DNA of 64,000 nucleotides from Poa pratensis (GCA_947311845.1 CAMZMU010000123.1:14566079-14630078), one strand, 5' to 3'; positions 33,661 through 46,419 are shown, counted from the first letter of the stretch. Notes: generated by a model not told the origin, from the sequence alone. Program-made: numbers and translations.

Positions 33661-34178
33661 TTTCACCTTACACGGATATGCCAAAGCGAACCGTATATGC
33701 TAATGAATTTTCATAGACCCTGCAAAGAAACCAGTAAATTGCATGTACCTCTCGTACAGTCGTATGTCATTATTCTGACACAGTTGGCTCCTAGTCAGTG
33801 CTATGCTCATCCAAAACAAGCTATAGGGGAAATAACGGATTCTGCTAATAATATGTGGTTCATCTCTTTCTAGAAACTTCATAAGCTACGTGATTAAACC
33901 ACAAAATGAGAATTTCTTCGAGCTTACAGAAATTTACCACACTATGGGCAATAGGGTAAAAATGTAAACCTTTTTCCCAAACATAGGAAAAGAACAGAGA
34001 GAGGATGTGCCGCAAATCACAAAATTGTAATACAATATCATGCATAGATTATGCATTTATGCTTCATGCCTCCCTCCATGAGCTTATACGTCCAGTCTAG
34101 TATAGAGCAATCAATTAGGAAGACAAAATTTACAAAACACAACTTCTGAGGTAGGAATTCAAATTGAAAAAAGTAGTA
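33661..34178. other. Intergenic DNA
   Basis: AT-rich, no gene, no recognised repeat. Confidence 0.45.
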
Positions 34179-34448
34179 CTCCCTCCATACCGGTTTATAC
34201 GATGCAATTCCAAAACCAGGTTTTTCCAAGAATAAGATGCAATTTGGACATTTAGTGAGAAATTAGGAGAGAGAAAATGGAAGGCAACCAATGCATGCTC
34301 ACCAATTTAGGCAATTAATGAGTAATTAGGAGAGAAAAGGAAGACAACCAATGCATGTACACCAATTGCTCTACTCAACCCAGCAATAGTTAGCCACCTA
34401 GGTATAAGAGAATTACCAAATGCATCCTATAAACCGGTATAGAGAGAG
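34179..34448. mobile_element. Stowaway MITE
   Basis: Ends CTCCCTCCATACCGGTTTAT and, reversed, CTCTCTCTATACCGGTTTAT. TA target duplication at 34177-34178 and 34449-34450. Length 270 bp. The interior contains a repeat of GCAATTAATGAG-like words. Confidence 0.9.
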
Positions 34449-36492
34449 TACCGTACAATGGTTTGATACTATTGTGGCATTGAAGACAAATGCTGAACTG
34501 TATGTACTGGGGCAGTGAAGCAATCCATATGCTGCACGCACAAAGACAAAATCACCAGGGAATCCTCGAGCCCAGGATCTAGTGTGGTGATGTACTGGGG
34601 CAGTGAATTACAAGAAGGAACGTAACAGGTAGGAGGACACTCACCGTCGTTCCCGGTTTCCCCATTCCCCATCAATGTATGTCGCCGTGATGGTCGCAGG
34701 CTGCAAATCCCATCGACAACGGCGCGTAACCCTAGAGAACGTCCAAGTCGGGGATGGCAGGCGGGCTGGGGCTGCATGATGATGGATATTGGCACCTCCA
34801 AGTTTGGTGGTGGCAGAGCAGTGACGGACGTAGGAAAAAATTGGAGGGTGGGCACACTCCAAAATAATGTTGGCAAATGACAATATAAAGAGAAAGTTGA
34901 TGCATGACATTGTAGATCAATACATATTTCTTGGCAGCTTGGCATGGCGCAATGGCTTATACCTTCAGAGAAATACAGGAGCTCGACAGCTCGACCGGAC
35001 ATGCCGGCAACAGCGGTGGCCGGTGGCAGCATCGACGGCTGGCCCTAGCCGAGCGGGCGGCGGCCGGCGGCGGGGGAGACCAGAACGGGAGGGGCCGGGC
35101 GGCGAGGGGGTCGGGGACTTGGGGACGGGAGGTCCGGAGCGCCGGAGGGTCGAGCCGTCGAAGGGATCCGGCGGTGATGCAGCAGGCAGCAGATAGGTCA
35201 CCATGCTTGCGCGTAAGGAGAACAGAAAGAGAAAGATGCGTTCTTTCGTCCACTGCTAGTGAAAACCGAAAGTTCCAAAATATCATCCAAATAACTGAAG
35301 AGAGAATAGCCACAATACCGCTAGTGAAGACCGAAAGTTCCAAAATACCATCCAAATAACCGAATTTAGAAAAGTACCACTACAATTTTGGTTTTCGTAG
35401 CCAAAATACCACTATGCCCTAACAATCACTAACATCCACACAAAAAGACTTGTATGCCCTTACCTGTTCATACCACACAATTCTTTCATTTTCACTATTT
35501 AACTATTAACAAGATTTTACCAACATTTCAAAAAAGATTTCAGAAATTCAGCATTTCAAAGCACATGGTATGGAGTATCAGTTAACCACGGTTCGTCACA
35601 TGAATCTGATTAATTATTCTGTATCATTGTCCGGCAGGAAAACACATAAGCTAGTAGATCAAATCTACAAATCAAACAGCTGTAACACAGTATCTTGATA
35701 AACTTAAAAAATGAACGATTAGCAGTTGCAACCATATTGCGCGTGCGGGCGGCCGGAAAACATCCTAATCCATGTCATCTCATGGAGCGAAACACGATTC
35801 ATCTAACGATTATTTTGTGATCGATCAAGGGCTGCTATCGGCGCACGTCGCACAGCAGGTCGGCTCGCATCCAAAACAGAAAAACTAGAGCGATGGGGAG
35901 AAAAAACCAGGAGCGGAAGAGCCAAAGATGGGCCAAATCTGCTTCATTATGTGGGGTGTCAAAAAAATCTCAAAATTCTGGGTGGGCCACCGCCCACCCT
36001 GTCCACCCTCTGTGTCCGCCCATGTGGCAGAGAGGCTATGACTGAGGCTCGGCGGCGCCTGTGTTTCGCGAGAGCGGAGAGAGGAAGAGAGATGTGTGCG
36101 TCCAGTGCGGCCGGGTAGCAATCAACGGCAAGATGACAGCCTCGCCATGGGAAGGAGGTGTGGCGGAGGCCGGCGGGGGCAGGCGGGCAGCGACGCCTAT
36201 CAGCCCGTGTGCTTGAGCCCGGGGGGTGGCCGCCAGGAGGCGCCAGGGACAAGGAGAGTGAGAGGAAGGGATGGAAGAGACAGAGCGAGGGTTTCGAGAG
36301 GGTGTCGAGGTTGAATTTTGTTGGGGTTTGGCCCATTTGATCGCGCGCGAGGTGGGCGGTGAGAAGGGGCAAATCCTATATATCGCTCTACGGCGACGCT
36401 CCAATCGCCCGTCGCCTGAAGGATCTTCTTTATGGGCCGGGCCCATATTACATAGCGGTACGTTCGCCTAGCGAGCTGACGCTGTCGGGTGC
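34449..36492. other. Intergenic DNA, no gene recognised
   Basis: GC-rich blocks at 34990-35200 and 36030-36470 create ORFs in several frames, such as 34469-35032 minus and 35959-36446 minus. None shows a domain, splice logic or single-frame composition. Confidence 0.4.
35255..35364. repeat. 45-base direct repeat, 65-base period
   Basis: Copies at 35255-35299 and 35320-35364 share the core CCGAAAGTTCCAAAATA and CATCCAAATAAC with few differences. Confidence 0.85.
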
Positions 36493-38035
36493 CACTAGGA
36501 AAAGAGTTCCCTTTGCAAAGGGAAAAAAGAGACGTTGTCAACGCGCCACGTGTAGCCATATGCATGAGGCAGCAAAATCAAAATCGAATACGACACTGGT
36601 CCGGTCCCCCCGCGTGCGTCGCGAGATCACCGCGTCCGTTCGCGTGACGAAGCCCCGTGGCCTTTTCGCGTCCAGTCACGCGCGCGTCTGTTGTACATCC
36701 AATCGATCACGATGTACATTCGGCCGGTGAGGCTCCCCGCGCGTGTGCTGGATGTACGAAGCCTCCCCGCGATCGTACGCCATGTTCATCGCCCTTGCAT
36801 GCTGATCGTTGGAGTACGAGTGAGCTGCTGGCCGGAGTACAAAAGATTAGCTCGCGCCAGCAGCTACGCACGCACGGCGATGAAAGGTGTATCGGTGTAG
36901 TGGTACATACACGAATATAATGGGAGTACAAAGTATTAGCTATTGATAGTACAAAATACGTTATACAACTGTACAAAACAGAGAGAACAAACTACACCGA
37001 AAACGGTGTACAAATTACCAGAACTGAGTGTACAGAAGACGATGTACACGCTATAAAAATAGGGAGTACAAACTTCACAGAAAAAGATGTACAAATTAAT
37101 GAAACTGGGAATGGTGTACTAACATGTTGTACAATTATACAGACACGGGTTGTACAACTACATTACACATATTGTACTATTAGACAGAAACAGGTTGTAC
37201 ATACATAGATTGTACAATTAAATAGACACATGCTGTACAACTAAACAGACACATGTTGTACAGACACATGTTGTACAACTATATAGACACATGTTGTACA
37301 ACTAGACAGACATATATTGTACAGAAACAGGTTGTACAACTACGCAGACACAGCTTGTACAGACCACGGGTTGTACAACTATACAGACACAGGTTGTACA
37401 ACTATACATAACCAGAAGTACAAAAAAAAGTTCGTCAAAAACTATCAACATGGGATCTAGTTTTGAATATCTCGACGCGAGGAGCTCAAAAAATGAAAGC
37501 GGTTCGTAATTTGGATAAACGGTTCTCGAGATATTTCATTTCAAAAATTCGGTTTAGAAAAATAAAAGGGAAAAAACTGCCCTCCCACCTTCTCTCTCAT
37601 CCTCCCCACATTGCTGTTACGGAATGTACACCCACATTAATATCGGATGTACACCCACACTGCTACCGGATGTACAAACTCTACATAACCAGATGTACAA
37701 AAAAAAAGTTTGTCAAAACCTATCAACATGGGATCTAGTTTTGAAGATCTCGACGCGAGGAGCTCAAAAGTGAAAACGATTCGTCATTCGGATTAGCGGT
37801 TCTAAAGATATTTCGTTTTGAAATTTCGGTTTTGAAAAATAAAAGGGAAAACTAGCCTCCCACCTCCCGTATCCTTTTCTCTCTCATCCTCCCCACGTTT
37901 AATATGGTGATGACACTTGGCGGACATGTAAACAACCACATGGGAACGAGCGAGGAGAAGACGACACTTGTCGCGACGTGAGTGAGCGTGAAGTTCCCTT
38001 TGCAAAGGGAACCCTTTTTCTAGTGATTTTCGACG
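36493..38035. mobile_element. CACTA-like non-autonomous element B with palindromic ends
   Basis: Left end CACTAGGAAAAGAG and reversed right end CACTAGAAAAAGGG each continue into the perfect 18-base palindrome TTCCCTTTGCAAAGGGAA. The 32-base terminal repeats differ at only three positions. The interior shares with element A the CACGTGTAG box near the left end, the TTGTACAAC array and the GATCTCGACGCGAGGAGC block, here present twice (about 37430-37560 and 37690-37830). No transposase is encoded. A 3-bp target duplication is not visible; a 10-base GACGCTGTCG lies just outside both ends but not adjacent to them. Confidence 0.75.
37120..37410. repeat. TTGTACAACTA / ACAGACACAGG array in element B
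   Basis: The same motif array as in element A, with more than ten copies of TTGTACAA or close variants in about 290 bases. Confidence 0.85.
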
Positions 38036-38218
38036 CTGTCGCTGCGTTCTTTTCTTTCTTCTTCACTTCTTTCTCTCCCTGATTCGAGGCCCGGTCTTTC
38101 AGATCCTTCTTCCCCACTGCTTCTTAGATCCTTTCGTCCCCAGCTTCTCTTCCCGATCTCTCAGATCTGCTTCTTCCGGCCGTCGGTATTGGTATTCTCC
38201 TTTGATTCGTCGCCGGCC

Positions 38219-38594
38219 ATGGCGACGGAAGCTATGTTCTCGAATCCTTCTAGCCGTATGTAACTTCCCCGACGAGATCTCGGCGCTGGCGCTTACCTCG
38301 CCGACGCCCGAGGCGGGGGAGCTGGAGGCCGACGGCGGCGCGCTGTCGGCGGCGTCGATCCGGAAGAAGGCCATCGAGGTCGGGTCCCGCGTGGACGCGC
38401 TCCAGACCGGCATGACGATGGTCGCGTCCGCGCCCGCGCACCACCTCGAGCGGCCGAGGCACCACCTGGCACAGCCGCTGCGCGACGAGGAGCTGCTCCA
38501 CCACCAGAAGCAGCAGCGGACGGCGTGGAACGGGCAGGTAAAGAACCCGGATCTCAACCGGGCGCCCAGCCCGGACAGCTCCGACGCCGAGTGA
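38219..38594 (+). pseudogene. Unrecognised GC-rich gene remnant
   Basis: An ATG in good context at 38219 starts MATEAMFSNPSSRM and stops after 14 codons. One base over, an open frame runs about 110 codons to a TGA at 38592-38594. It is rich in Ala, Glu and His, with SIRKKAIEVGSRVDALQTGM and a Ser/Asp-rich end. The 5' side (38040-38218) is CT-rich like a grass leader. This pattern suggests a single-base frame break or a decayed retrocopy. I do not recognise the family. Confidence 0.35.
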
Positions 38595-39389
38595 AGCAAA
38601 TCAAGCGGCGCGCAAAGAACCCCAAAGCAGAGGAAATCAATCAACCATGCAAGTTCACCAGAGCGCAGCGTTTGTATGATTAGCAAGCAAACCGGCGTTA
38701 GGTCAGGCATCAGTAGCACTAATCACTTCCACTATCTTTTTCCATTCTATATTTATCAGTGCACTGTCTGAATCTGATATCTGATAGAGGCAGGGATCTC
38801 CCACTTCCCTTTGTATGTGCATAGAGCTCAGCGAGATTTGCTTGGTGCCCTAGTTTATGGTCTTATATAAAAAAATTGCAGATACTATTTTTCAATTCTT
38901 GAATGAGCATGTGTTTCGTGCTGATATAGTGATTTTTGTGCGTGACGACTATGTGGGTGTTAGAAGTACTAGGTAATTCGTGAGTTATTTATTAATTATC
39001 TCTGGAGCTAGTAATTTTTTATTTTGTTAGTTCCTACTGTTTTTCAAGTTATCTTCTACCTTCTTCTCTAAATCATTTTTTTCTCTTTTGTTGGCAGTCC
39101 TATTTTTGTTGATATTGGAGGGCACAGTGTCAATTATGATTGTTTCCACAAATCTTTTAAAGCCAGGGGTGATATGGTTGATGACAGCATGTGTTTGTGT
39201 GCTCTAATGTTTAATGAAGAATCTAAAAGAGTTTCTCCAACAATTCCACAACTCCACATATAAATCAATAAGATCCGTTGGAATAAAAATGAATTATATG
39301 TATAGCTAGACGCTCTACTTTTCTTATCTGTTCTCTTTGTTCGATAATGTCCAATATGACTAATGGTTCTAGGAGAACAATATAACTTT
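38595..39389. other. Intergenic DNA before the 150-bp array
   Basis: AT-rich DNA without a supported gene. Confidence 0.45.
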
Positions 39390-40975
39390 TTTAAGCCAGC
39401 TTTACCTGTTTCTTTTCTCCAATATAAACTTTTTAGTTTATGTTCTGCATACCCCTAGCTTTTTACAAAACCGTTCAAATCTATTTCTGTTTTCACACAT
39501 TTCTATTTTCGTTCATTTCGGAATTCGTTCAAACATAGTAGTTCTGTTCAAAAGTATTTTTGTTCTCTTTCTTAAAATCGTTAAATTTTTAATTTTCTGT
39601 TCTGCCTTACCTTTTCTTTAAACCATTCAAATCTATTTCCGTTTTCACACATTTCTATTTTCGTTCATTTCGGAATTCGTTCAAACATAGTTTCCGTTCA
39701 GAAGTATTTTTGTTCTCTTTTTAAAAATCGTTCAATTTTTAGTTTTTCTATTTTGCCTTACCTTTTTTTTAAAAACCGTTCAAATCCGTTTCTCACTTTC
39801 TATTTGCGTTCATTTCAGAATTCGTCCAAACATTTTAGTTTTTGTTCTGCATACCCCTACCCATTTTTACAAACAACCTTTCAAATATATTTCCGTTTTC
39901 ACACATTTTTTATTTTCGTTCATTTCGGAATTCGTTCAAACATACTTTTCGTTCAGAAGTTTATTTGTTATCTTTTTAAAATCATTCATATTTAATTTAT
40001 GCTTTTGTCTTTCCGTACCTTTTTTAAAAAGCGTTGAAATCTATTTCCTTTCACACTTTCTATTTTTGTTCATTTCGGAATTTGTTCAAACATTGTTTTT
40101 GTTCAAAAATAATTCCGTTCTCTTTTTAAAATCGTTCAACTTTTAGTTTCTGTTCTGCCTATCCCTACCTTTTCTTTTCAAAAAAGCGTTCGAATCTATT
40201 TCCGTTTTCACACATTTCTATTTTTGTTCACTTTTGGAATTTGTTCAAACGTAATTTTCGTTCAAAAGTATTTTTTTCTCTTTTTAAAAAAATTACAGTT
40301 TTTAGTTTTTGTTCTGCCTACCCAAACCTCTTTTTTTTTCTTTCAAAAAAGCGTTCAAATCTATATCCGTTTTCACACATTTATATCTTTGTTCATTTTG
40401 AATTCGTTCAAACGTAGTTTCCGTTCAAAAGTATTTTTGTTCTCTTTTTTGAAATCGTTCAACTTTTTAGTTTTTGTCCTGCCTTATCTGTTTCAAAAAC
40501 CGTTCAAATCTATTTTCGTTTCTCGCTTTCTATTTTTTGTTCATTTTCAAATATTGTTTCCTTTCAGAAATAATTCCGTTCTCTTTTTAAAATCGTTTAG
40601 CTTTTAGTTTCTATTTTTGCCTACCCGGTACCGTTTTTGAAAAGCGTTCAAATCTATTTCCGTTTCATACTTTCTATTTTTGTTCATTTCAGAATTTGTT
40701 CATACATTGTTTCCGTCCAAAATAATTCCGTTCTCTTTTTAAAATCGTTCAACTTTTAGTTTCTGTTCTGCCTACCCCTACCTTCTTTTTAAAGACCGTT
40801 CAAATCTATTTCCGTTTTCACTCATTTCTATTTTCGTTCATTTCGGAATTCGTTTAAACATACTTTCTGTTCAAAAGCTGATTTGCTCTCTTTTTTAAAA
40901 CCGTTCCTTTTTTAGTTTTTTGTTTTTGCATTCCCGTACCTTTTTTGAAAAGCGTTCAAATCTATTTATTTTTAA
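39390..40975. repeat. Tandem array of about eleven 150-bp units
   Basis: The phrase CGTTCAAATCTATTTCCG or close variants occurs near 39473, 39624, 39777, 39882, 40030, 40187, 40350, 40500, 40645, 40796 and 40950. Spacing is mostly 145-163 bases, with one shorter unit of about 105. Each unit continues with TTCATTTCGGAATTCGTTCA and a T-rich part. The units are T-rich on the plus strand and give spurious Phe-rich ORFs. Confidence 0.9.
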
Positions 40976-42211
40976 AACAGTGATCTAAGAAGCTCAGTCT
41001 TACGTGAATAAATTTTTGAACGAAATAGTTTCGCACTGTGAAGGGAAAAGCGCTTTGATAATCCAGACACGGAAAAATTTGTTGCCACCAAAAAGTCCGC
41101 TTCGCGTTGTTTCGTACGCGCGCCCGAGCGAAGAAACAGTCTTCGTGCGTGAAATTGGGCCGGCCCTATTAGTCCTCCTTGTAGGGCGACGCGGCCGCGG
41201 ACGGTCGCCTGACCTAAAGAGCTCCCGTGAGAAGGGCCAGGCGGCAACATAGGACGATGATGGACGAAGTGGACGTAAAGGAACAATTGTTTTTATTTTA
41301 GATAGGAGAGATTTCCAGCCGCTGTCCGTAAAGGGAGAAGGAATATTTGAGACTGGGCCTCCATATGGGCCGTGTAGTTGTGTCCCAAAAAAAAACCATT
41401 AGGCCTGGTCGAATCCACTCAGAAAAAGGCTGGGTCAAGACTTCAGAGGAAAAAAAAAACCTGGATCGAAGTTTGTCGGCGGCGGTCGGCGGTGTCGTCG
41501 TCGACCAGTCGGCAACTGGTGGGCATGCGGCGAAACGACCTTGCACAAATGCCTCAAATGTCGAAACCGCCTTCGGTGTTCCAAATCCCGGGGCAAGGCG
41601 CGCGCCCAGGCCGCTGGTTCGCAATGGCAGCGGCCACGGATTGAAGCTTTGCGAGGCCAAAGTCCCGAATCCCTAAATCTATTGGGTTGAAGATTTTTTG
41701 TTGTTGTTACTGCAAAGATGCTGTGAGGCGTGAGCCTATCGTCCTGATAACCTGCAGGTAGCCATGGCAACCCCCCTAATTCCTCTCTTTTTCTTTTGTT
41801 CTTCTGTACTTTATGAATGTAAATTGTGAGTATCTGGAATAGACATGACATGATTAGTTGCCTGCCTACAAGATTCGCTTGTGATTGTTAGCATGACTCT
41901 TCGAATATACAATTCAGTGGTGTGTTGTGTGGAGGTAAATCAAAAACAATGACAGAATAAGTTACAGCTTATAATCTTTCAATTATTCCTGCAACTCAGG
42001 TCCTGTGTCATATATTCTAGTAATCATCTTTCAACTATAATTACACGGTATATCAAATCCAGTGACATATGTTTCTAATCAAAACTATTAATACGTGATG
42101 CTGCTAGACACTTCATTACAATGCAACATGTGAAATAAGAGTATCTGTCAAATATGTACTAAGTACTAACTACTATTACTGCTACGCCATATGGCAGATG
42201 GTCATCATGTT
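40976..42211. other. Intergenic DNA, no gene recognised
   Basis: ORFs at 40972-41286 and 41298-41851 show no domain. The last 500 bases are the 3' flank of the minus-strand kinase gene. Confidence 0.45.
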
Positions 42212-45200
42212 TTATGGCATAAGGCGATTTTCAGACGAAACAAAGGGCTTAGGGGGCATCTCCAAATTCTGCAACCTCCCTGTTAACATGTTTACCACCT
42301 TTGTCATTGATGGCCTGTTTTTTGGGTTCCACTGAATACACCATAGTGCCACAATAGCCAGCCGTTTTAGCCTTTCTTTCTCTCCATTTGTCATTTCTGA
42401 AGTAAGCACCAATTCCTCCCCAGTGATTACTTTCTCATAGATCCACTCCGGGAGGTATACCTCGTTCTCGCTCTCTATACTTGGGTCTGAGTTCCTCCTT
42501 CTACTCACCATTTCTAGTACTAGCATGCCAAAACTGTACACATCTGACTTGTAGGATATCCCCCCGAAGTTTCTACAGTATAATTCTGGTGCTATGTAGC
42601 CCATAGTGCCTCTTGCTGCGGTTAAGGTAATGATGCTTTGGTCCTTTGCGCACAGCTTTGCTAGCCCAAAGTCTGAGATCTTTGGATTGAAGTTGTAGTC
42701 CAGCAAGATGTTGTGAGGCTTGATGTCAAAGTGGAGGATGCGTTGGTTGCAACCTTGATGTAGGTACTCCATTCCTCGGGCGATTCCTAAAGCAACATCC
42801 TGCATTTTATCAGGTACTAGCAGACCTTGAAAAACATTGGAGTTGTGGGAGAATATGTATTTCTCCAGTGATTCGTTAGGCATGAATTCATAAATAAGCA
42901 CTCGTCTCGTTCCTTCCGAGCAAAATCCTAGGAGTCGGACAATATTTGCATGGTGAATTAGTCCAATGGTTGCAACTTCATTGATAAATACTTCTCCCTC
43001 TCCTGTAGAGTTCTCTAGCATCTTGACTGCTACAGGCACTCCATTTGGTAGCTCGCCTTTGTATACACTTCCAAATCCTCCTTGCCCTATTTTTTCCTTA
43101 AATCGTCTTGCTATCTTCTTAACTTCAGCGAAAGTGTACCTTGTAGGTTTTAATGTGCCATATGCCTTGAGAAACATTTCAACCTTCAAATGTATCTCTT
43201 CGTTATATCTTGTCTTCAGTGAAAGATAGAGCACAGTAGCCACTATCAACGAAAGAACAACTAATGCAACCACCGATGATGTAGCTGAATAAAAAAGAAA
43301 ACAAAATTAACATATTGCATTGGGATTAAAAGCTGTTACTTAGTGTTTGTGATGTTAATATGATGTTATGGGTAAGAACTTATGCTTATTGCAACTGATG
43401 ATACTGGTGCGTTTTTCTTCTTCTTTTGAAGTACAGAAAACTGGGTTGTTAGTCGTACCTGCGATAACTTTGACGTGTGAACCTGGAGCACCAAAGAAGA
43501 GAATGAGACTCCATTAATTGCTATTTATAAACAGAAAGGAATAAGGTTTCTTGAAAAAGTGTAGATTCGAAAAAAGGTTTACAGGATATGGTTGAAATTT
43601 AATTTTTTGAGTAGTGGATATACTGTAAATCATTTTTATGTTTTTAAAATAAAATTTAAATCTTTGTTACCAATCTCTAAATACAACTTTGGCCATTGAC
43701 TTATATGATAACATAATTTAGAACTCAATTTGTTTTTGTGATATTATGAATCTACTGTTGAGACAAATCTACACATATAATTTGTTTACAAATCGATTCA
43801 TAATACTTGAAAACATACTGGTAGTCAAATCTTTAAAAGTTTGGTTTGACCTATGTCCGAAGCGTCAGTTTTTTGTGGACTGGATGGAGTAGATCTCATC
43901 AAAATATTATTTAAACGCAGCATCATCCCCAGTTTTTTCTGCGACATAGAGGAGATGTGTGTGTCTTCATGTTATGAGAACAAACTGGTGCGGAGATACT
44001 AATATGACTTTACTGGCTTAGATAAGTAGGTCACTTATACTGAATTAAATGCAACCAATAAAAAATTGTAATTTGTAGGCACCAAATAGAAGAACCTTTT
44101 ACTACCTTGGCATGCTCAAGCATAACATACCATTCTAGTCTATCTAGTGCCCTTCTATTTGGAAAGCAAGCAACCGAGTCCGTTCTAGGAGCAAAACAGG
44201 GTAGTTCATGTCTCTTGAGATCGGAGGAATCCAACTGATGCTACTGGTGCGGGACTCCGATGCCCTAACCTAAGATAAATAGTACTTTTCGATTTCTAAA
44301 AAAAAGATAAATAGTACTTTTCATAAAAGGGAGGGATGTAAGCTTAGCGTGTTGCAGATTTGGACACGACGTTATCTTTTTGAGAGAGAAAGGACCTTTT
44401 TTTCTTGCTCCTGTACTACCTTTTTGTATTCTTTTTTCTTATTTTTATGTATCCTGCGGTGCTATGCTTTCTTTTGACGAAACCTCGTCAGAGGGCGGGG
44501 AGGTCCCACAATTGCATTATAGAAGAAGAGTTGGTCCAGTTAATAGGGGAACCGGACCCAAAATCCATACAACACACGGTTAATTAAGGAAAACCGGCAA
44601 AAACCACACGCACACTCGACTAACGACAATTAGGGCACATCGTCCGAGCCAGATACAAGGCTCCCTATGCTTTCTTAGATTTGGTGTGTTTCCTTTCGTA
44701 AGTATTTTTATGTATTGGGTTCCTGCTGTGATAATGCGGTATCTGTATATCTCTCCTGCTGAATGTGTTAGACTACATAACATTCATAAAAGTTTCTAAT
44801 TTTGTAAGGACTGTGTCTTCTGACTGATAGATGAACAAATTACAATTTCTATTGGCGAGATTTTCTTGATGAGAATCGGGCAACACAATGTGTGATTCCT
44901 GAAGGTAGGCCACATCAATTATCTGCGGTGCTATTTTGAAGAGAGAAAATAATAGCATGTCCCATTGAGATTTAAAACACATGGAAAGTCAGAATTGGTA
45001 AATTCTAGATTGAAGCATGTGCAATTGCAATAGATTCTAAGCTCCATAACAAGATAAATCATGATAGTGCAATTATAGTATAGTATATGGTTTAGACCAG
45101 ATAGAAATAATACCGCGACGGTTAGGCAAGCAAAATGATTGATTCCTCTCTGAGCTGAATGCACATCGTCCACCATAAAATTCACAACTTGACTCGCAGG

Positions 45201-45885
45201 TGTAGGGAGTATATGATGAGCATATCTTTGGACACTCCCAACTGATTGTCGTCTCAGCAAAACTGAGGATTCTTTCTGCACTTTCCTTTAATGCCGAGGG
45301 GGCTAGTTCTGTGTTATGTAAGGGTATTGGAATGACGCCATCTGAGACAACCTTGCAGTCCAATGGAAGAGCAGACATGGACTCAGCAGGATCCACCATA
45401 TAGGAGAAGTGGGTTGCGTTGCTAAGGCAGGAGATCGGGCCAATAAAATTATTGGCAGCATCATTATTTGGCGTGATCTCTTTTGAGCAGCATAATAAGG
45501 TTGCATATGCCAGGTAACTGTCACTGGTACCGCCATTAAATGGTATGCTTTTGGAGATGAGTTTCTGAAGCGGACAAGGGGAAAGTGGAATGATTGTCAG
45601 GAGCTCATGGCTGTAATCTATCGCGGTTACTTTACATGGGCCAAGATATTGGTGGTGTAGGATGGTATCTTCGGCAGAGCATGCTACTTTCAGGCATGAT
45701 ATGCCACATAATGATGATATATTGCTAGATTCAAGCTGGAAGGGGAACCTGATCACTGGGCCCTGTTTGCTGCACTGGGACGGTGGGCAGGATGTGAAGA
45801 AATCTTGGTCGTCCCATGCTCTGGCCAATTCGATTCCATGGCTGACAAGAGAAAGCAGGAGGGATGTGAAAAGAAATTTTCTCAT
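42212..45885 (-). CDS. LRK10L-type (Lr10-like) receptor-like kinase, three exons, intact
   Basis: The exons on the minus strand are 45885-45114, 43482-43459 and 43284-42212. All have GT-AG borders and consistent phase, giving 1869 bases and 622 residues. Residues 1 to about 22 are a signal peptide. The ectodomain has the cysteine pattern of a GUB_WAK_bind module (CPPSQC, FPFQLESS, CGISCL) and a C-terminal WAK_assoc module (CPKICSSYTPYTCESSCEFY). The membrane helix lies around residues 268-290. The kinase domain has GQGGFGSVYKG, the VAVKML lysine, HFDIKPHNILLD, SDFGLAKL and GYIAPE. The residue before the catalytic Asp is Phe, so it is a non-RD kinase, as usual for this class and for many immune receptors. 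The protein should sit in the plasma membrane and sense an extracellular, possibly cell-wall-derived, signal; the ligand is unknown. It is transcribed divergently from the kinase at 46420, 534 bases away. Intron 1 is about 1.6 kb and contains nothing recognisable. Confidence 0.93.
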
Positions 45886-46419
45886 CTTGCTATTCTATAG
45901 GACTATAACCGAGGTGCGGAGGAAGAGGAAGATGCTGCAGTTACATGTACAAAAGAGCAACAACTATTGCTTAGCTAGCTGGTTGAAGTAGGAATGAGAC
46001 CATGAGGGCTGTGTTGTACTAACATCTATGTGCCCTGCTTTGCTGTGGTGATGCGAATGTGGATGCATACTTGCTGTAGTCCAATCGTCCAGTCAACAGT
46101 CAACAATTTTAAATGAAGAAGCACTTCTTTCCGGTTGTGGCCTACTCAACGAGAAGACTCAGTCAACAATGTCCCACCACACAGGGCCCACCCTGATAAG
46201 TGAGTCGTTTTTTTCCATAGATTCTTTTTTCTTCTGGAAAGCAAGTCAATTTTGTTGACCAGAAAAGCAAAAAGAAGAAAAACAAAACTTTGCAGGAAGA
46301 TTTGCTTGGACCATATAACATTAGGCAAGGTAAGCACTTGTGGTCAGAGGGTTCAAGACCACTGGCCTGACTAGATATCAATTCCCTTGTTGTGGCATAT
46401 ATGCACCTGGAAAGCCGTC
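45886..46419. promoter_or_regulatory. Shared divergent promoter of two receptor kinases, with W-box cluster
   Basis: The 534 bases between the two start codons must hold both promoters. Five TTGAC(C/T) W-box matches lie at 46091-46096, 46098-46103, 46161-46166, 46244-46249 and 46255-46260; four are on the minus strand. About 0.5 matches are expected by chance for this length at even base composition. WRKY factors bind W-boxes in defence genes. A CATATAAC word near 46313 could serve as TATA box for the plus-strand gene. Confidence 0.6.

Noticed and set aside
32849..33703. Long ORFs on both strands (about 200-250 codons)
   Set aside because: They come from the GC-rich retroposon; no domain and strong overlap in opposite strands.
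34469..35032. 187-codon minus-strand ORF
   Set aside because: No signal peptide, domain or splice evidence; the nearby frames are similarly open.
30838..37410. CRISPR-like look of the TTGTACAAC arrays
   Set aside because: Spacing is irregular, spacers are repeats themselves and the genome is a plant; these are transposon minisatellites.
39753..40607. Phe-rich ORFs
   Set aside because: They are produced by the T-rich 150-bp tandem array.
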